Counted from the first letter of the stretch, positions 1 to 12,605 are shown. The stretch: DNA of 64,000 nt from Macrophomina tecta (GCA_024180945.1 JAKSGN010000043.1:3162001-3226000); one strand, 5' to 3'. The notes: generated from the letters alone by a model not told the origin. Numbers and translations: made by a program.

Positions 1-862
1 AAATAGCGGCCCATAACATACCCAAATCGCCACACCTCACGAGCCATTCGGCCTTTCGGAGTTCCCGAGCTGGGGCTCAGCGCCCACTCCTTCTTTGCGA
101 CATCCCACCTCTGGCAAACCTGGCAGGCTTCGCACTCCTCCACCGACCTAATTGCATGTTATTACATATCATGTACCTATCATAACATGTCGAGGGCGAT
201 ACGTACTTCCCGGATACACAGGCAGCATGGTTTTCGAACCGCCTGCTCTTGTGAAGCGATCTTTGCACGGGGCGGGCGGACTGGAAGGGACGCGGTCGAA
301 CTAGCGTCTGCAGCTGCCGATATAGCATATGGCCTGTCCGTGACTACAACCATATTAGCATACGAGTCACTGGCCCTATGAAATAATGGGTGGAGCGTCT
401 TCTCGGCGGGAAGCCATAATAACTGCGTGGTTAACCGAGGGACACGAAGGACTCGAACAGGCCCGGTCGAGGCGGCCAAACTGCACGAATGTTGGGAAAC
501 TGCGCCATGAGAGGATGGCAGGGTCGAGAAGTCGTCGCGAGTACTACGCAGTACATGTAACAAAAGTCGGTCCCCGGTACAGAGAGTATCTCCACTCTGT
601 CGCTAGCGGTGCCACGAACCTCTGGGGACGCCGGAAAAGTACAACGAAAAAGCGCCACAACCATGCAAAGAGTCGAACTTGTAATTTTCCTTTTTCATAC
701 TTGCCCTCAGCTACATTTAAACAACGCTCCTGGTCCCTCCTGGTTCAGAATTCTCACCCGCACTGTGCACGAGCGGCATCCGTGGATTCAACAACGCCGC
801 CCGGCTTCTACAGGTTACCGGCCAAATGAGCTCAACCAGAACTCGACATACCATCCCAGGGA
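1..862. other. no gene recognised (left edge)
   Basis: Only short overlapping reading frames without family motifs occur here. The right part is the 3' flank of REI1. A tRNA-like B-box near 455-475 was examined and rejected. Confidence 0.5.
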
Positions 863-2553
863 TCACTGGAGAAGAGGATCCTAGATGAAGGTCAGTAAAG
901 GCGCGTTCAAAGACCCACAGACGGAAGTAACATACCCTGAAGTGCTTTTGGAAGTTGCCCTTCTTATTCTTGGTCCACTCCGCCTTGGCCTGGTCGCGCT
1001 GTGCACGCTTAGCTTCGCGTTTCTCCACCGCGCGCACTTCCCTCTTCTTGATGTCGCTGACACCAATCATGCCGAGGCCACCGTTTGCGCGGGTGATGAG
1101 CTGCCTGCCCCGGCCGCGATCCTCGCCGCGTCCGCGTTCCTGGCCAGGCTCGAGATCGACACCACCATCATCCTCATCGTCGGAGCCTGATCGGCGCAAT
1201 GCCTGCGCCTCTTCGATAGCGAGCTGCTCGGCGCGCTCCGCAGCAGAGGGGTAGCTGCGCAGGTTCTGGCGGTAGTAGGTGCGGAGCGAGCGGTGACCGG
1301 CAGTGCGGCCGGTGGGCAAATGAAGTTCGTATTCATCGCGGTATACGGCCCGAGGGCCGCCGTGGGCGTGGCTGTGGTAGCCATCGGCGGCCTTGTGCGG
1401 GCGCGGGTCGCTGTGCGAGTGATGCTTGTGAAGGCCGAGCTTGGCGTAACGTTCTGAGCGGTCATCGATAGGAACAGAGGTGATCTCGTCCGTCGGCACA
1501 TCGGAGACGGTAGAATCGGTCTCCCAACCGTCGTCTTCGCCCGCTCCCTCACCCTCCGTTTCGGAGCCTTCCCCGTCGTCCGAGTATGTGCGAGTAAAGT
1601 CGTAAAACTCGCCGAGTTCAAGCATCTCGTCCTCTGTGTCGTACGCGATCTTGCAGTGGCCGGTATCACGCATATGCGTCTGAATTCCCGCGGCAGTATA
1701 CACAATCTTGTTGCAATACAGGCACTGGAAGTATTCGTGGATCTTCCTCCACAGGTGCTTGAGAAGAGCATCCAAATCAACAAGGTATTCCTGCTCAGGT
1801 ATGAACAGGCCGTGGAAACGCTGCATGTGGGCCAAGTTCAAGTCGCGGGTAGGAGAGCGGTAGTTGCAGAACAGGCAGTCCATGACCTGTTCTGGGACCT
1901 CGCTCTTTGCAGTGCTCGTTCTCGATAGCTGCTCCCCCTGCTGCTCTGCCTGGGCGGAGTGATGGTGCCTGGAGAGTCTGCGCGAAACGGGCTCACCATC
2001 GCCCAACGAGGCGTTCTCCATACCCTCAGTAACTTCGGCAAACTCAGCCTCTGCTTCCCGATCGGCGGTTCCGACGGATGCGGTCTCGCCGAGGGAGAAG
2101 TTAGAGCTCATGACCGACGTCGCATCGTCCTCCTTAACAGCAGCGCGGGCGGCCTTCTGCCTGGACAGGACATTCTGCTTGTGCTTCTGGCTGTTCAGAT
2201 GGTTGGTGAAGGCATTTTCGCTGAAGTAGGTTTTCTGGCAGACGTCGCAAGTCTTTTCGAACTGGGCGCGAGCAGCAGTGGCGGCGGCGGAAGCCTTGTT
2301 CGCGAGGACTTTTTCGGCGAAGATCTCGGAGGAAAGCGGGGGGAGCGAGGCGACACGGCGCTTGAGATTGTAGCGACTAGGTTGAAGGAAGGCCTTTTTA
2401 GCATCAAAGAGCCCTTGCAGGAGCGGGCGTGTTCTGAGCGCGGATATGGACTTACTGCCAATCAGTCTGCATGTGAGCGCGCTGCAGCTCGCTCGCGCGG
2501 AAGGCGACCTGGCAGGTGTTGCAGGTGAACGGATGCGATGCTTGGGTCGCCAT
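863..2553 (-). CDS. REI1: Rei1-type cytoplasmic 60S biogenesis factor (C2H2 zinc finger)
   Basis: Predicted 518-residue Rei1/ZNF622 homologue. Known role of the family: a cytoplasmic pre-60S factor that probes the peptide exit tunnel and helps release and recycle Arx1. Exons are 2553-2456, 2376-936 and 880-863; introns are 79 and 55 nt and both keep phase. The first finger uses C11, C14, H27 and H33, and the first intron splits the His33 codon. A second U1-type finger starts at C76/C79, followed by paired fingers near residues 200-220 and 251-273 and an acidic stretch. The last exon supplies the family ending DPLLQ after HFR, which strongly supports the small 18-nt exon 3. It is divergent from HUL4 across about 0.7 kb. 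Identification is secure; the start is the only ATG that yields the complete first finger. Confidence 0.93.
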
Positions 2554-3263
2554 GGTGTGGAACGGTCTCCGACAAGGACTTGGAGAGTGCGTGGAAAAGG
2601 TGGAGGTGAAAGAGAAGAGAAGGCGGCGGAGGGGCCGCTGGGTGGCAGTGGGTCACAATCGGTTGGCGGGAGATTGTCGCCAGATTCACAGGGAAACCAA
2701 GGGACTCAGGATCGTGAGCAGCGGCGTCGGCGGGTCGCAGGCTTTTGTATCGCGGGCAGCTGCAGGCCGAGTGACGGCGAGAGGGCTCGCTGGTCCGGTG
2801 CCTGGCGACCTGGGGTGGCGAGCTGGTGCTCTCTCAGCCTGCCCTGGCTTACACACCAACGACGCACGGCGCGCGAGGAATTTCGACGTGGGCATAGGGC
2901 TGAGCGCCGGCCAGTGCGCGCGGATGACGTCGCGGCCAGTCACGCCAAATGCAGGGCCTGTCCGCCTCTCCGCCCGCCCGCCCGCTGACACCGCACCTGC
3001 CCACCCGCTGTGGATGACTCGTGCCTCTGCCGTCCGTCGCGCCTCTCCGCCGCGTCTCGTTTCCCCAGCATCATGGCCTGCTAACAGCCTTACCGCTCGC
3101 TCCCAGTCATGCCGCCTCTGGCCTTACCTGCTGCGTGTTCATCAGTATTCGCTTCCACGTCCTCCGCCTCTTCTCGGCCACCGCGTCTTCGTCCCCGCTG
3201 CACGCGCACCTTTCACAACGCCGGCACGTCTGCCTCGTGCATCTTTCGCCTTAGCCCGATGAG
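2554..3263. promoter_or_regulatory. divergent promoter region REI1/HUL4
   Basis: This 710-bp GC-rich spacer separates two divergently transcribed housekeeping genes, so it should hold both promoters. No clear TATA box was seen. It is called by position only. Confidence 0.5.
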
Positions 3264-6200
3264 ATGACGACCGACACGCGAGGGACTCTCCCCTCGTCCG
3301 CCAGAATGGCCGTCCACCTGCCACAGCCCACGCAACGCCTCAGAGACGCCTGGGCCCGCGTCCTGGAGAACAGCACTGCTCTCGACGCGGCGAGCGGCAG
3401 TTTGGACGGCTCCTTCCGTATGCGCATGACTACCTTCCAGTATCTGGTGCGCCGGTACGTACTCGTTCGCTCCGCCTGCCATGTCGTCTGCTGATATCAG
3501 GTAGCTACATGCTGCAGATCCGCTATGGCTGTGACGATGCCAGCTGTACAATGCCCACCTGCTTCAGCTGCGTCAAGCGCGCCACCCACAAACCCGTCCG
3601 TCGTCCTTCTCCTCTTGCAGCCAGAGCGTTGGCGTATTACCTGGCCAGCCAAGAAGATCCGGTCAGGGGGCTCTGCAACCCTACTCAGCTCGCCTTCCGA
3701 TTCGCGAATACTGCTGAGTTTGATATCGAAGCTGTCGATCCTTCCCGATTCAAGATCGATTCTCGGTCCCTGTCGCAGAATCTGTTCAACACTAGAGTCG
3801 CTCGGACGCTCAGAACCGTGCGAGGTCTGGAAGAGGGGCGCATAAGTGAACGAGCGGTCGAGGGCAATTCGAAGATAGCTTCGGAGGGACAACCAGACGC
3901 GCAACGCGGCTCACGCCCGTCAGACCCTGTCTCCACGCTCAGCAACCACCTTGAGAGGCTTGCCGTGGATCGGGAGTCAATCGACAACGCCAAGCGCACG
4001 AAGGTACAGCGCGACGGTTCTACCGGAGAGACCGAAGCTGATACTGTGCAGTCAAAGGGGATGGCCGTTGAGCCCGGCCGAGACAGTCTGACTGGGTCGA
4101 CCGCTCAGTCGGTCGACGGGGATTCCGACAGCAGCAAAGAAATTCCGATGTTGACACCCCCGAGTGATATTACTGTGGACGGCGTCGCCGCGAGTGGTTC
4201 TGAGTCTCAGCCATCATCCCGCGTGAAAACCAGAACCTCGACCTCATCAAAGCCACCAAAACAAAGAATGCGAGTTCCCATTAGACCCGGCACAGCTCAA
4301 TGCCGCTCTGCCAAGACAATCTTCACGACAACGCATCTGACTTGTGCTTTGATGGAGGATCTCAAGCGTATCGCCATGTCGGATGGGTCTATCCCTGATA
4401 CTAGAACAAGGGATGCTATCCTCGAACCCGCATATTCCTTGCCGGACTTAAACGGTAAGTATGGACGTTGGCGAATGGTTGATGAATGCCTTTTCCGCTG
4501 CTTCAGCGACCCCAAAATCCTCGTGAAATCTTTCCGCGAGAAGACCACTGCATGGGCCCACCGCAACACCCCTCTTGCTCACTTGGATGCATGGGAAATG
4601 GAGCATGCATTCAGGTCATGGCAGTCCATCAATGGCTCTTTGATCTATGACAGCCTCTGGTATAGTCTGGAATGCCTCTTCACGCCACCTCCAGAGCTTA
4701 AGATTCGAAAACCATCACGGACAAGAAGGCCTCTGCCTACCGACATGCCCAAGCATACCGACGAGGATGCGCAATGGGAGTATATGCCTGATGAGGAGGC
4801 AGCGCACATTATCATGATCTGCATCCATGCATTGACTTCGCTTGTCACCAGAGGCAAACCCAATGCCTGGAAGTTCGTCCGGGGTCTGAGACCCTTTGGG
4901 TGGATATCACCGAACGATACTCAAAACCTGTCAGACAACCAGACTACCGTGCCGTATACACCGATGTGGCTTATGATCACCGATCAACTGGAATACGAGC
5001 CTGCCCTTCGCCTTGCCACACGTCTAGTCAGGGCTATAGGAGCTCGGAGATGCTTCTCAGAGATGTTGAATAAGACCAGCAAGGAGCAACTGAAGTCACC
5101 AGATTGGGTCATGACCATCATCTACAAACACCTGGTTGATTGCGAGAGGTATCGTCGTGTTGGTCTTTTCCGCGCCAACTGGGACGAGGAAAGGGTAATG
5201 GACACATGGTCAAATTGGACGATCGCAGGAACATTTGTGGAATGGTTGAAGACAATATTCATGAAGAGCTGGACCGGCCAGCACGAATTGAAGCGCTGGG
5301 ACGCTGCCGGCGCCGCTGCAGAAATACTGGGAGATCTTTGTAGGTTTGATTCACACCTGAAACATCCGATGGAACTGACGGCTCTAGACGAATATTCGAA
5401 CCTCAACATACACCGCCACATGTACGAGTTGTCGTTTCTCAAATACAAGCTCGACACCACGGAACTCATCAACAGTTACATGGATCGCAAGGACGACCCA
5501 AACCATCGTCATATCCTCCAATGCCCTTTCTTCTTTCCCAGCGGCTTGTTGGTGCAGTACTTCCGCGCTCTCAACTTTTCGTCCATGTCGAAACACTTCA
5601 CAACTGCTGGTAACAATTATCACCTTCAAGACCGGTTCAGTCGCCATTTCCTCAGTGACCAGTGGCGTGACTATCTTGATCAGCACTACGCGGTTGCGTC
5701 TAGCCGATATCTCTCCCTGGACGTACGACGAAGCCACGTACTAGAAGACACGCTTGACCAGCTCTGGGGCTTGGAGAAGCGCCAGCTACTCCTGCCACTG
5801 AAGGTGCGGATGGGCAAATTGGAAGGCGAGCAAGGCGTTGATCAGGGAGGTGTGGCGCAGGAATTTTTCAGGGTTGCTCTGGCGGAAGCTTTCAACCCTG
5901 ACAATGGTAAGCTGCGCTGAGCATTTCGAGGATCAGCGTGCTAATTGTTCTCTAAAGGCATGTTTACCGTCGACCCAATGACGAGGATGACTTGGTTCCA
6001 ACCTTTCTCACTGGAGCCTCTCGCCAGGTTTGAGCTCATCGGCGTACTCTTCTCTATCGCTATCTACAATGGTGTCACTCTTCCTGTCACTTTTCCGGGT
6101 GCACTCTACCTCAAATTGTTAGGCAAGCCAGTTCGCCCACACCATCTCAGCGAGGGCTGGCCGGATCTCGTCAAGAGCTTCCAATTCTTGCTCAACTGTG

Positions 6201-6928
6201 ATGATGACGTGGGCGACATTTTAAGCCGTGGCTATGAATTCAGCTTCGAGGCGCGCGGTCTGATTGTCAATATCAACATGGCAGCCATGAATTCAGATGC
6301 CGACGTCCCTTCGCCAGAAGCCCTGTTGGACTACAGAGCTGGGCTTGATGTCTCTCCGTCTGCCTCTAATCCGACACCGATAATCAACTGGCCACCGGGC
6401 CCAGAAGCACCGCTCGTGACGAACACCAATCGCGAACAGTTTGTGCGGGATTACGCCTCCTGGCTCACTGACAAGTCCATCCGGCCGCAGTTCGAAGCTT
6501 TCGCACGCGGCTTCCGCACTTGCTTGTCGCCAAGAGCGCTCGGACTTCTCCGGCCGTCGCTTCTATCGCACATAGTCGAGGGCAGCACCGACATTGATAC
6601 GCACGCACTGGAGCGCACCGCCCGCTACGATGGAGGCTTCGATGCTCAGCACCCGTTCGTGCGCATGTTTTGGGAGGTTGTGCACGGGATGACACAGGAG
6701 CAGAAACGGAAGCTGCTCGAGTTTGTCACGGCGAGCGACAGGGTGCCGGTGGCTGGTATTGAATCGGTCGTCTTCTGGGTGCAGAGGAACGGTCCGGATG
6801 GCGAAGGCTTGCCTACGAGCAGCACGTGTTTTGGGAGACTGCTGCTCCCGGAGTACGAGGGGCGGGAGAAGCTGGAGAGAAAGTTAGGGATTGCTTTGGA
6901 GAACAGCAAAGGCTTCGGGGCTGCCTGA
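3264..6928 (+). CDS. HUL4: HECT-type E3 ubiquitin ligase, Hul4-like, with AZUL-like zinc finger
   Basis: Predicted 1187 residues from exons 3264-3454, 3505-5906 and 5958-6928 (introns 50 and 51 nt, both in phase). Role known from the family: transfer of ubiquitin through a catalytic cysteine thioester. Exon 2 opens with a Cys-rich module (C73, C78, C83, C86, then SPLAARALAYYL), which resembles the AZUL zinc finger at the N-terminus of UBE3A. A Ser/Thr-rich low-complexity stretch follows (about residues 150-330). The C-terminal third is the HECT domain, including the GVDQGGV segment and the catalytic Cys1155 in STCFGRLLLPEY. The second splice joins NPDNG to MFTVDP in phase. An alternative start 14 codons downstream is possible. 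The family call is secure; the yeast-orthologue name is inferred. Confidence 0.9.
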
Positions 6929-8959
6929 GTGCTTGCACACGTCTCAGTTCTGGTAGAGCTAGGGTGGGACAACAGGTAATTTGGGAAGCGATGACGATGG
7001 TGGGTACGGGGGTTCGAGAAGCCACCACGGTTTCCCAAACGCTTAAGGTGGAGCACGCGATGGGAGGCCTGTCAAATTGAACGGAGCTTAAATACTGCTG
7101 GTCGTAGCGATCGTTCACGAACGGCTTCGCATAGCAGAAGAAGTATATGCAATGAGATTTAGCCAGGGATAAAGGCGATTGGTTGCTCGATGACTGGCAG
7201 CACCTAGACCAGGGAAGGGCGGGCACGCGTAGGAACGTGTCGGGGCTTCAATTGTGCCCGAGGCCAAGTTTTTCCTGCTGGTGTAAGCGAAAGCGAGAGC
7301 GACGGTGCCACGGAAGAAGCGGGAGGTGTAGCTGCAGGTTCGCAGTGGGGACGCAGGAGTGCTGCCTGAGGCTTGGAAGCGCATGCACATGGGGGGCCCC
7401 TGCCCCTGCGCTGGCGGTCTGCAGCGACTCGCTCTGGCGCTGCGCAGCCCTACGGCCTCTTGCCGGCCCCCGTTCATTGGCCGAGCTGCCAACGGCGCGT
7501 CGGCGTCACCGCTCTTCGACTGCCTCCACTTCCCCATCAGCGCCATAGCACCATCGCCCGTCGTCTTCGTCGCTGCTGGCTCTCGCTGGTTTCTGCCCAT
7601 CCCTGTCCCCCCGCCCCCCCACGCCGCTCGTCGGTGAAGGCGAGCCTGGGCTGACCGCAGAGGGCCGTGGATTCAGCTGATCGCCCAGCTCGCCGGATAG
7701 GGCACCATTCGGCGTCTGTACGGAGAACGCTCTTCACCATGGACACCCTGGTGCCTGCTTGGCCCGCCAGGCCACAGGCAGCGCCATCCAGCAGCCACGT
7801 CCTGGCCGCACTGTAGCCGCCTTGCTCGCGGCGGTGTTGCTCGCTGCTCCGTCGAGCACAATCACGGCCACGATCCAATCAGCTTTTGAGGCGAGCCATC
7901 TGCTCGCTCATACAAGTAAGGCTGACTCAGTGCTGCGGACTTAGCGAGAAGTGCCTTGCGGTGCATATACTGGTAAGACGGCAGTAATAAGCAAACGCAG
8001 GTACCTCCGGCTCCACTGGATCTACGCTACGAGGCGGGAGCTTGTCTTGCGGGCCAGTAGTCGTGTCTCTGGGACGTCATCATCCGCTTTGGCATGGGTC
8101 GTCTCTCCTCCTGACCTGTGCGGCTGATGACTGATCTCGTCATCTTTCTCCCTCTATTGCCCGTCTACACCTGTTGATTGGACCGCTCTCAGTCCTGGCT
8201 GGACCCGACCGCTCGTCAGAACCTGCATACCCGCATCCCTATTGCACACATTCCTGCCGTCCTGGGGCCGCTGCCTGATTTCTTTCTTCCTACAAGCGTT
8301 CGCGCGAACTATCCTGTCCGCGCTCTCAATGGGAATGGCGGAGACTTGGTGCTTGGGGGTTCCCATGGCCCAATTGTTTCCTCCTTCCGCTTGGGTCAGT
8401 GATACGTCTGGCGGTGTTAGCCAACCCGGATCACCAGTGCTGCCTACACCCGTGGACATGGTATCTCGCTCAGCTTTTCCAATACCAGGAATCAGTCTCC
8501 GGATGATATTCTCATCTCAGCCCTAACCATGCAGTGCTGGATGCTACTGATGCGGATATGAGAGTCTCATAAAATGGTAGAGCTCCTTTGTCTCGCCAGA
8601 TGTAGGCATTTCCATCCGGCCGCACTCTTTCCGACAGACTCGGCTCCACCTCGCGCCACCTTCCGCCGGAAATCGAGAGAACAGCAGCTACCACGACGCC
8701 ATCGTTGGAAGTGCAGGGTGCGATCCCCAAAATACACCGAGGCAGCTGGCCACCGGCCGATACATGCGGCACGAATTGGTGGACGCCTCTTTCGCCACTC
8801 ACGGCACAGGAGCATCCGGCCTGGTTCCGTCCCGCGACGTCAGTGTATGAAGCAGGGTAGAAGTGCTGCTTGCGCCGCATGCAATTGCAAGTTTCCTCGG
8901 TCCACAGCTGAGCGGCGCCCAGGTCGGCATCACACCGCAACATCGCAGACTCTTGCGCC
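6929..8959. other. intergenic, no gene recognised
   Basis: About 2 kb of mixed GC-rich and average sequence. Several reading frames of 60-160 codons exist on both strands, but none shows family motifs or consistent splice signals. The right end probably contains the promoter of the bZIP gene. Confidence 0.4.
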
Positions 8960-9630
8960 ATGTCGCAGGGGCAACGGGCTGGCGGCGAAGTGCGCAGCTC
9001 GGGCGGAGAGGCATGGCACGCAGATGGCGACGAGTGGGCGCACGTGCAGGATCCGACAGAACGCCGCAAGATCCAGAACAAGCTGGCGCAGAGGAGATAC
9101 CGTAGGAAGCCCACCCCGTGCGTACAGCAGTAGGAGGCGATTGACGATCGGCGCAGGGCAAAAAGCGAAAGAGGAACGCGATGCGAAGGAAAGAGAGATG
9201 ACGAACCAGCAGCTAGCCGGGGGATCCTACAGCCGGCCGGATCCCGGGCAGTTCGAGCCCTCTCCAAGCAGGCAGCTGTCCGGGCTGCCGTGGGGAGGGG
9301 TGTCGATGAAGTATATCGTCGAGTCGGGCCAAGCAAAGGAGCAGAGCTCGCAGGAAAGCTCGCGCGAGACGTCAGTGTACGCGTCAGGGTCGCGCACCGG
9401 AGGGAGCTCGCGGTAAGCCGCGTGAGTGTCTCCGAAGCACGTGCGGCGCAGGGTCAACTAACGCGGCGCGCAGAATAGGCCTACACCTGACCGACGGATT
9501 CGCGCGGGCGTATCCTGCCTGGATGGCGCTGCTGCATCCCTTGCAACGCTGCCGCCCGGGAGACCGGCGGCGTCAGGCTGCGCTGGCCACAGTTCAAGCG
9601 TCACGTGAATGCAATGGCGGGAGTCGGTAG
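8960..9630 (+). CDS. bZIP transcription factor (short, three exons)
   Basis: Rebuilt from exons 8960-9101, 9157-9412 and 9474-9630 (184 residues). Seen directly: residues 31-48 carry the fungal bZIP basic region with the invariant N-x7-R spacing (N40 to R48), preceded by the DPTERRKIQ lead typical of ascomycete bZIP proteins. Splicing a 55-nt intron inside the Arg48 codon continues the helix as QKAKEERDAKERE. The second intron has a good GTAAGC donor, a CTAAC branch point and a CAG acceptor, and removes an otherwise immediate stop. The family binds DNA as dimers in the nucleus; no target can be inferred. The C-terminal exon is less certain than the basic region. The long antisense frame over the same bases is a shadow. 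Confidence 0.65.
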
Positions 9631-10624
9631 GGCTGCATTGCTGGCGCAAGGCAGAACGAAGTGGATGGGGCAGATCTATTCCTGTGTAACCAAACGTACG
9701 CGCGCTGGCGGTGTTCTGGAAGGGAGCCAGGGCGCTCGGAGAATTGGAGCGTTGTTGGAGGTGCAAAAATAGCTAGCGCCGCCCCACTGATGCACAGCCT
9801 TGCGAGATGCCGCGAGAGCCTCCGCTGCACCCCACTCCACCGCTCTCTCCTCGACGACTCTTTTCGCGCCCAACAGCCAGCCGACGCCTCTCCTCGTCCG
9901 CACCCGGGCTATTCCATGCCCACCACCCCCCCGCTGCGGCGCTCGTCCGCCATCGCCGCCGCCGCCGCCGCCGCCGCCGTCGTCTCGCCCAGCGTCACCG
10001 CACTGTCGAGCGCGGCCGTTCAGCTACCACGCCCGGCAGCTGCGCCGCCGCTGGTGCCTTCGAGCCAGCTCTCAGGTGTTCATCCGTGAGGCCTGGATCA
10101 GCGCAATCTCATGAATGTCGCCTGTCGAGCAAGGCTGCAGCTCGTCGCCATGCGGCAGAGCGGAGATGCGACGACCGCCGCCCGTTGGCTACGCTGATCC
10201 TCCACAGCCATGCCCATTCTCTATGCAAGATCGAGCGAGTCCCCACCCGTGACCGCGCCGCACCGCTGCGCTCGCCGTCCTGTTTTTGCTACTGCGCTCT
10301 ATGAGCAGCGCAGCCTGGCGGGCACCCCGCCCTGCGCCGGTACCCATCTCTATGGCCCTTTGCAGCGGCGGCGCAACAAACACCCTCACCGTTTGGCGCC
10401 GCTTCGATGGAGGCTTGGGTGAGTTGCCATTCTCTCTACCAACTGACTTTCCTTTTCTTGTACACTATTCTGCGGCGAGGTTGGAGGGCGCTTTCATATT
10501 AAATGCTCGCGCGAAGGATCTGGGCTAGCACTCACTACCACTCACCACCAACTCAATCAACGACATCTTCCTCTGCTCACTGCTATCGTGCCTACTTCCC
10601 TCTGTGCCCACACAACTCTCCACC
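9631..10624. other. intergenic with (GCC)n microsatellite and upstream region of SWIM gene
   Basis: No gene recognised. A pure GCC trinucleotide run lies at about 9953-9979. The last 150 bp before 10625 is CT/CA-rich, as is common in ascomycete promoters. Confidence 0.45.
9953..9979. repeat. (GCC)n microsatellite
   Basis: About nine uninterrupted GCC/CCG triplets. The frames crossing it give Ala, Pro or Arg runs and lack other coding support, so it is treated as a simple repeat. Confidence 0.9.
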
Positions 10625-11865
10625 ATGTCCACAGACTCGTTCCAGTCGAGGGCCTCGGGCGTCATATACGACCTCCATGATCTACATGGCTCGCCCGCAC
10701 GCGACGTCGTGATTGGCGTGCTGGGAGTGGATGATACTGGCTTCAAGATCGCACGCTGCGTCAAGGAGGACCTTTCCCAGGTCTTCTACCATTTCATGAT
10801 CCAGGAACCAGATGGCAATTTCGTTGTCCAGATCGCCGAAAGCCACCCGCCACACTGCCAGTGTCAAACATCCGAGACTGCGTGCAAGGTATTACACCCA
10901 TCAGGCTTTGGGCGAATTTTGTTGACCTTCGACCGCAGCATGTCTTCTGGCTGGTCGACCAGCTCATGGGGGCCGGTAAGCAGCGCTGGGGCTATGTGCC
11001 TGACAAAATCCGCTTGACTGAGAAGGGCACTGCTACGCAATGCCCCAACCTCTCCGGTCACATACGCAACCTCAGCGAGGAGTATCTCAGCGACAGCCGC
11101 GGATGGGCCATCACCGAGCGGGAACGTACTCATGACGAGCACAACGCCGACGGCGCCGCGCAGGAGTCATTGGCTCAGAGAGTCACGAAAAGGCTATTCT
11201 GGATCCTGGAGCCCAGCCCTGCGATCGAAGCAGGCTTCCATTCTTGCCAACGCAACGGTAAACCACTTCTCAGGGCGACGTTCAGAGAGTTCCAAAAGCT
11301 CATTGTAGAATACGCCCAAACCGACGAGGATTTCGAACAAAAACTCGACGCCATGCTCACACCGGCCTTCAGCGTCACCTCCAGACTTGTACAGATCAAG
11401 TTCGACTTTCTGGAGACCGCTCGCCAATTCGAGGCTATCCGAAACCCGCTGGCCCGAAACGCCATCACCGTGGCCGACTGTGCGGAGAAACTTCGCGGTC
11501 ACGTCCAGGATATTCTCGCGGTGCGGCAAGACCTGACCAGCGCCGCCTCGACCCATATGTGGGGCGTTTTCGGGTTGCTGCTTGAGATACTCCGCTGGGT
11601 CGCCGAAAGGAATTACGACGTCTACGACGGTGTTCAGGGCACCGCTCGCGGCGATCAAAACAACCTGTATGCCCTGCTCATCGGGAATGCTCGCGGTCCG
11701 CATTTCATCCTCGAGAAGCTCATCGATTACTCCATCGACGACTCGCAGCCTGCGCTCCGAAGCCATGCGAGTTCGATGCGCATGATCGAGGTGATTCTGA
11801 GGGCCAACGGTGGAAATCCACAGTACCTGCATGACTTCCAGAATCTCCTGCGCCGCGTCATGTAG
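10625..11865 (+). CDS. SWIM zinc-finger protein, unknown function
   Basis: Exons 10625-10888 and 10939-11865 give 396 residues. The 50-nt intron falls inside the zinc-binding signature: exon 1 supplies C78, C80 and C87, and exon 2 begins with His89, completing the C-x-C-x6-C-x-H pattern of a SWIM domain. SWIM domains are known in recombination-associated proteins, MEKK1 and transposase-like proteins; they bind DNA or protein partners. After about residue 130 the protein is helical and charged with no motif I recognise. The start is an ATG in a good context (CCACCATG). The SWIM call is firm because the splice restores it exactly; the cellular role is unknown. Confidence 0.8.
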
Positions 11866-12510
11866 TGGCCAGTCTGGCGTGCCCCCAGTCCTTGGTCGCG
11901 AACGACGCGGGGACGGGGTTGTACGACACATGGAGGCTTTTAGACGGATGTGCTTTAGAGAAGATGGCTCGCTGCCAACACGCCGCTCATTTCCCCTGTA
12001 TTCTTGCCGAAGTCGGCCTGGGCCCGGTGTTTGCTTTCTGTGTTCCTGTTTTTTTTTTTTTTTTTTCCTTGGCGGATGGTTTGGGTTGGAGCAGGTAGGC
12101 GCAAATCTGCTCTTCATTTAGATGGATCGTTTTCGCGTGCAGTCATTTATTCTCCACAATCTTTCTCTCTTTACATAAACCGCTTCTTGCGTTCGTTGTC
12201 GCATGCTTGCTATGGCTGTGCCGTGGCCCTGATCCTGTTGGCGATGTACATATAGTTTCAAGCCAGTCGTCGTGCAATATCTGCAGTTACTGTGAGAGCC
12301 AGAAGCAAACAAGGAGTTCAGTGATGGCGCATCATGGCGAACCAAACGTATGAAGAAAGGTTGATTGGTGAAGGAGGCAGCAAGCACTGGCAATAAGTGC
12401 CATGCGCTTGGTGTTGACTCAGCTACTGAAGCAATTAGCGTAAGCCTGAAACAGCAGAGCGGCTGCCGCTGGAACCTTCCACATCCCGCACGGTGCCTCT
12501 AACCCTCCAA
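11866..12510. other. 3' flank with T-tract, no gene
   Basis: It contains an 18-nt T run at 12049-12066, about 180 bp past the SWIM gene stop, within the probable 3' UTR or terminator zone. No coding signal. Confidence 0.5.
12049..12066. repeat. poly-T tract (18 nt)
   Basis: Uninterrupted T run downstream of the SWIM gene. Similar A/T homopolymers occur at 29565-29586, 51136-51155, 58748-58765 and 62148-62163. Confidence 0.9.
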
Positions 12511-12513
12511 CAG

Positions 12514-12583
12514 TATATATTCTTGAACCCAGCTTCCTTATTCGCCTTCGGGCATTTGACCAATATTGAGACGTTGCGCTGGG
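12514..12583 (+). pseudogene. truncated U6 snRNA-like copy 1
   Basis: A TATATATT box is followed about 30 nt later by TTCGCCTTCGGGCATTTG and a degraded GGTCAAT. This matches the promoter and first ~35 nt of the intact U6 gene at 22783-22889, after which similarity stops. It lacks the ACAGAGA and AGC segments, so it cannot be functional. Confidence 0.6.
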
Positions 12584-12605
12584 GTAGCACCGCAGCTTTC
12601 CTTGG

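Noticed and set aside
430..520. Possible minus-strand tRNA (B-box-like TTCGAGTCC with an A-box-like TGGCGCAGT upstream)
   Set aside because: No acceptor or anticodon stems could be formed at the right spacing; the resemblance is limited to the two boxes.
8512..9336. 274-codon minus-strand frame
   Set aside because: Overlaps the bZIP exons on the other strand and has no recognisable domain.
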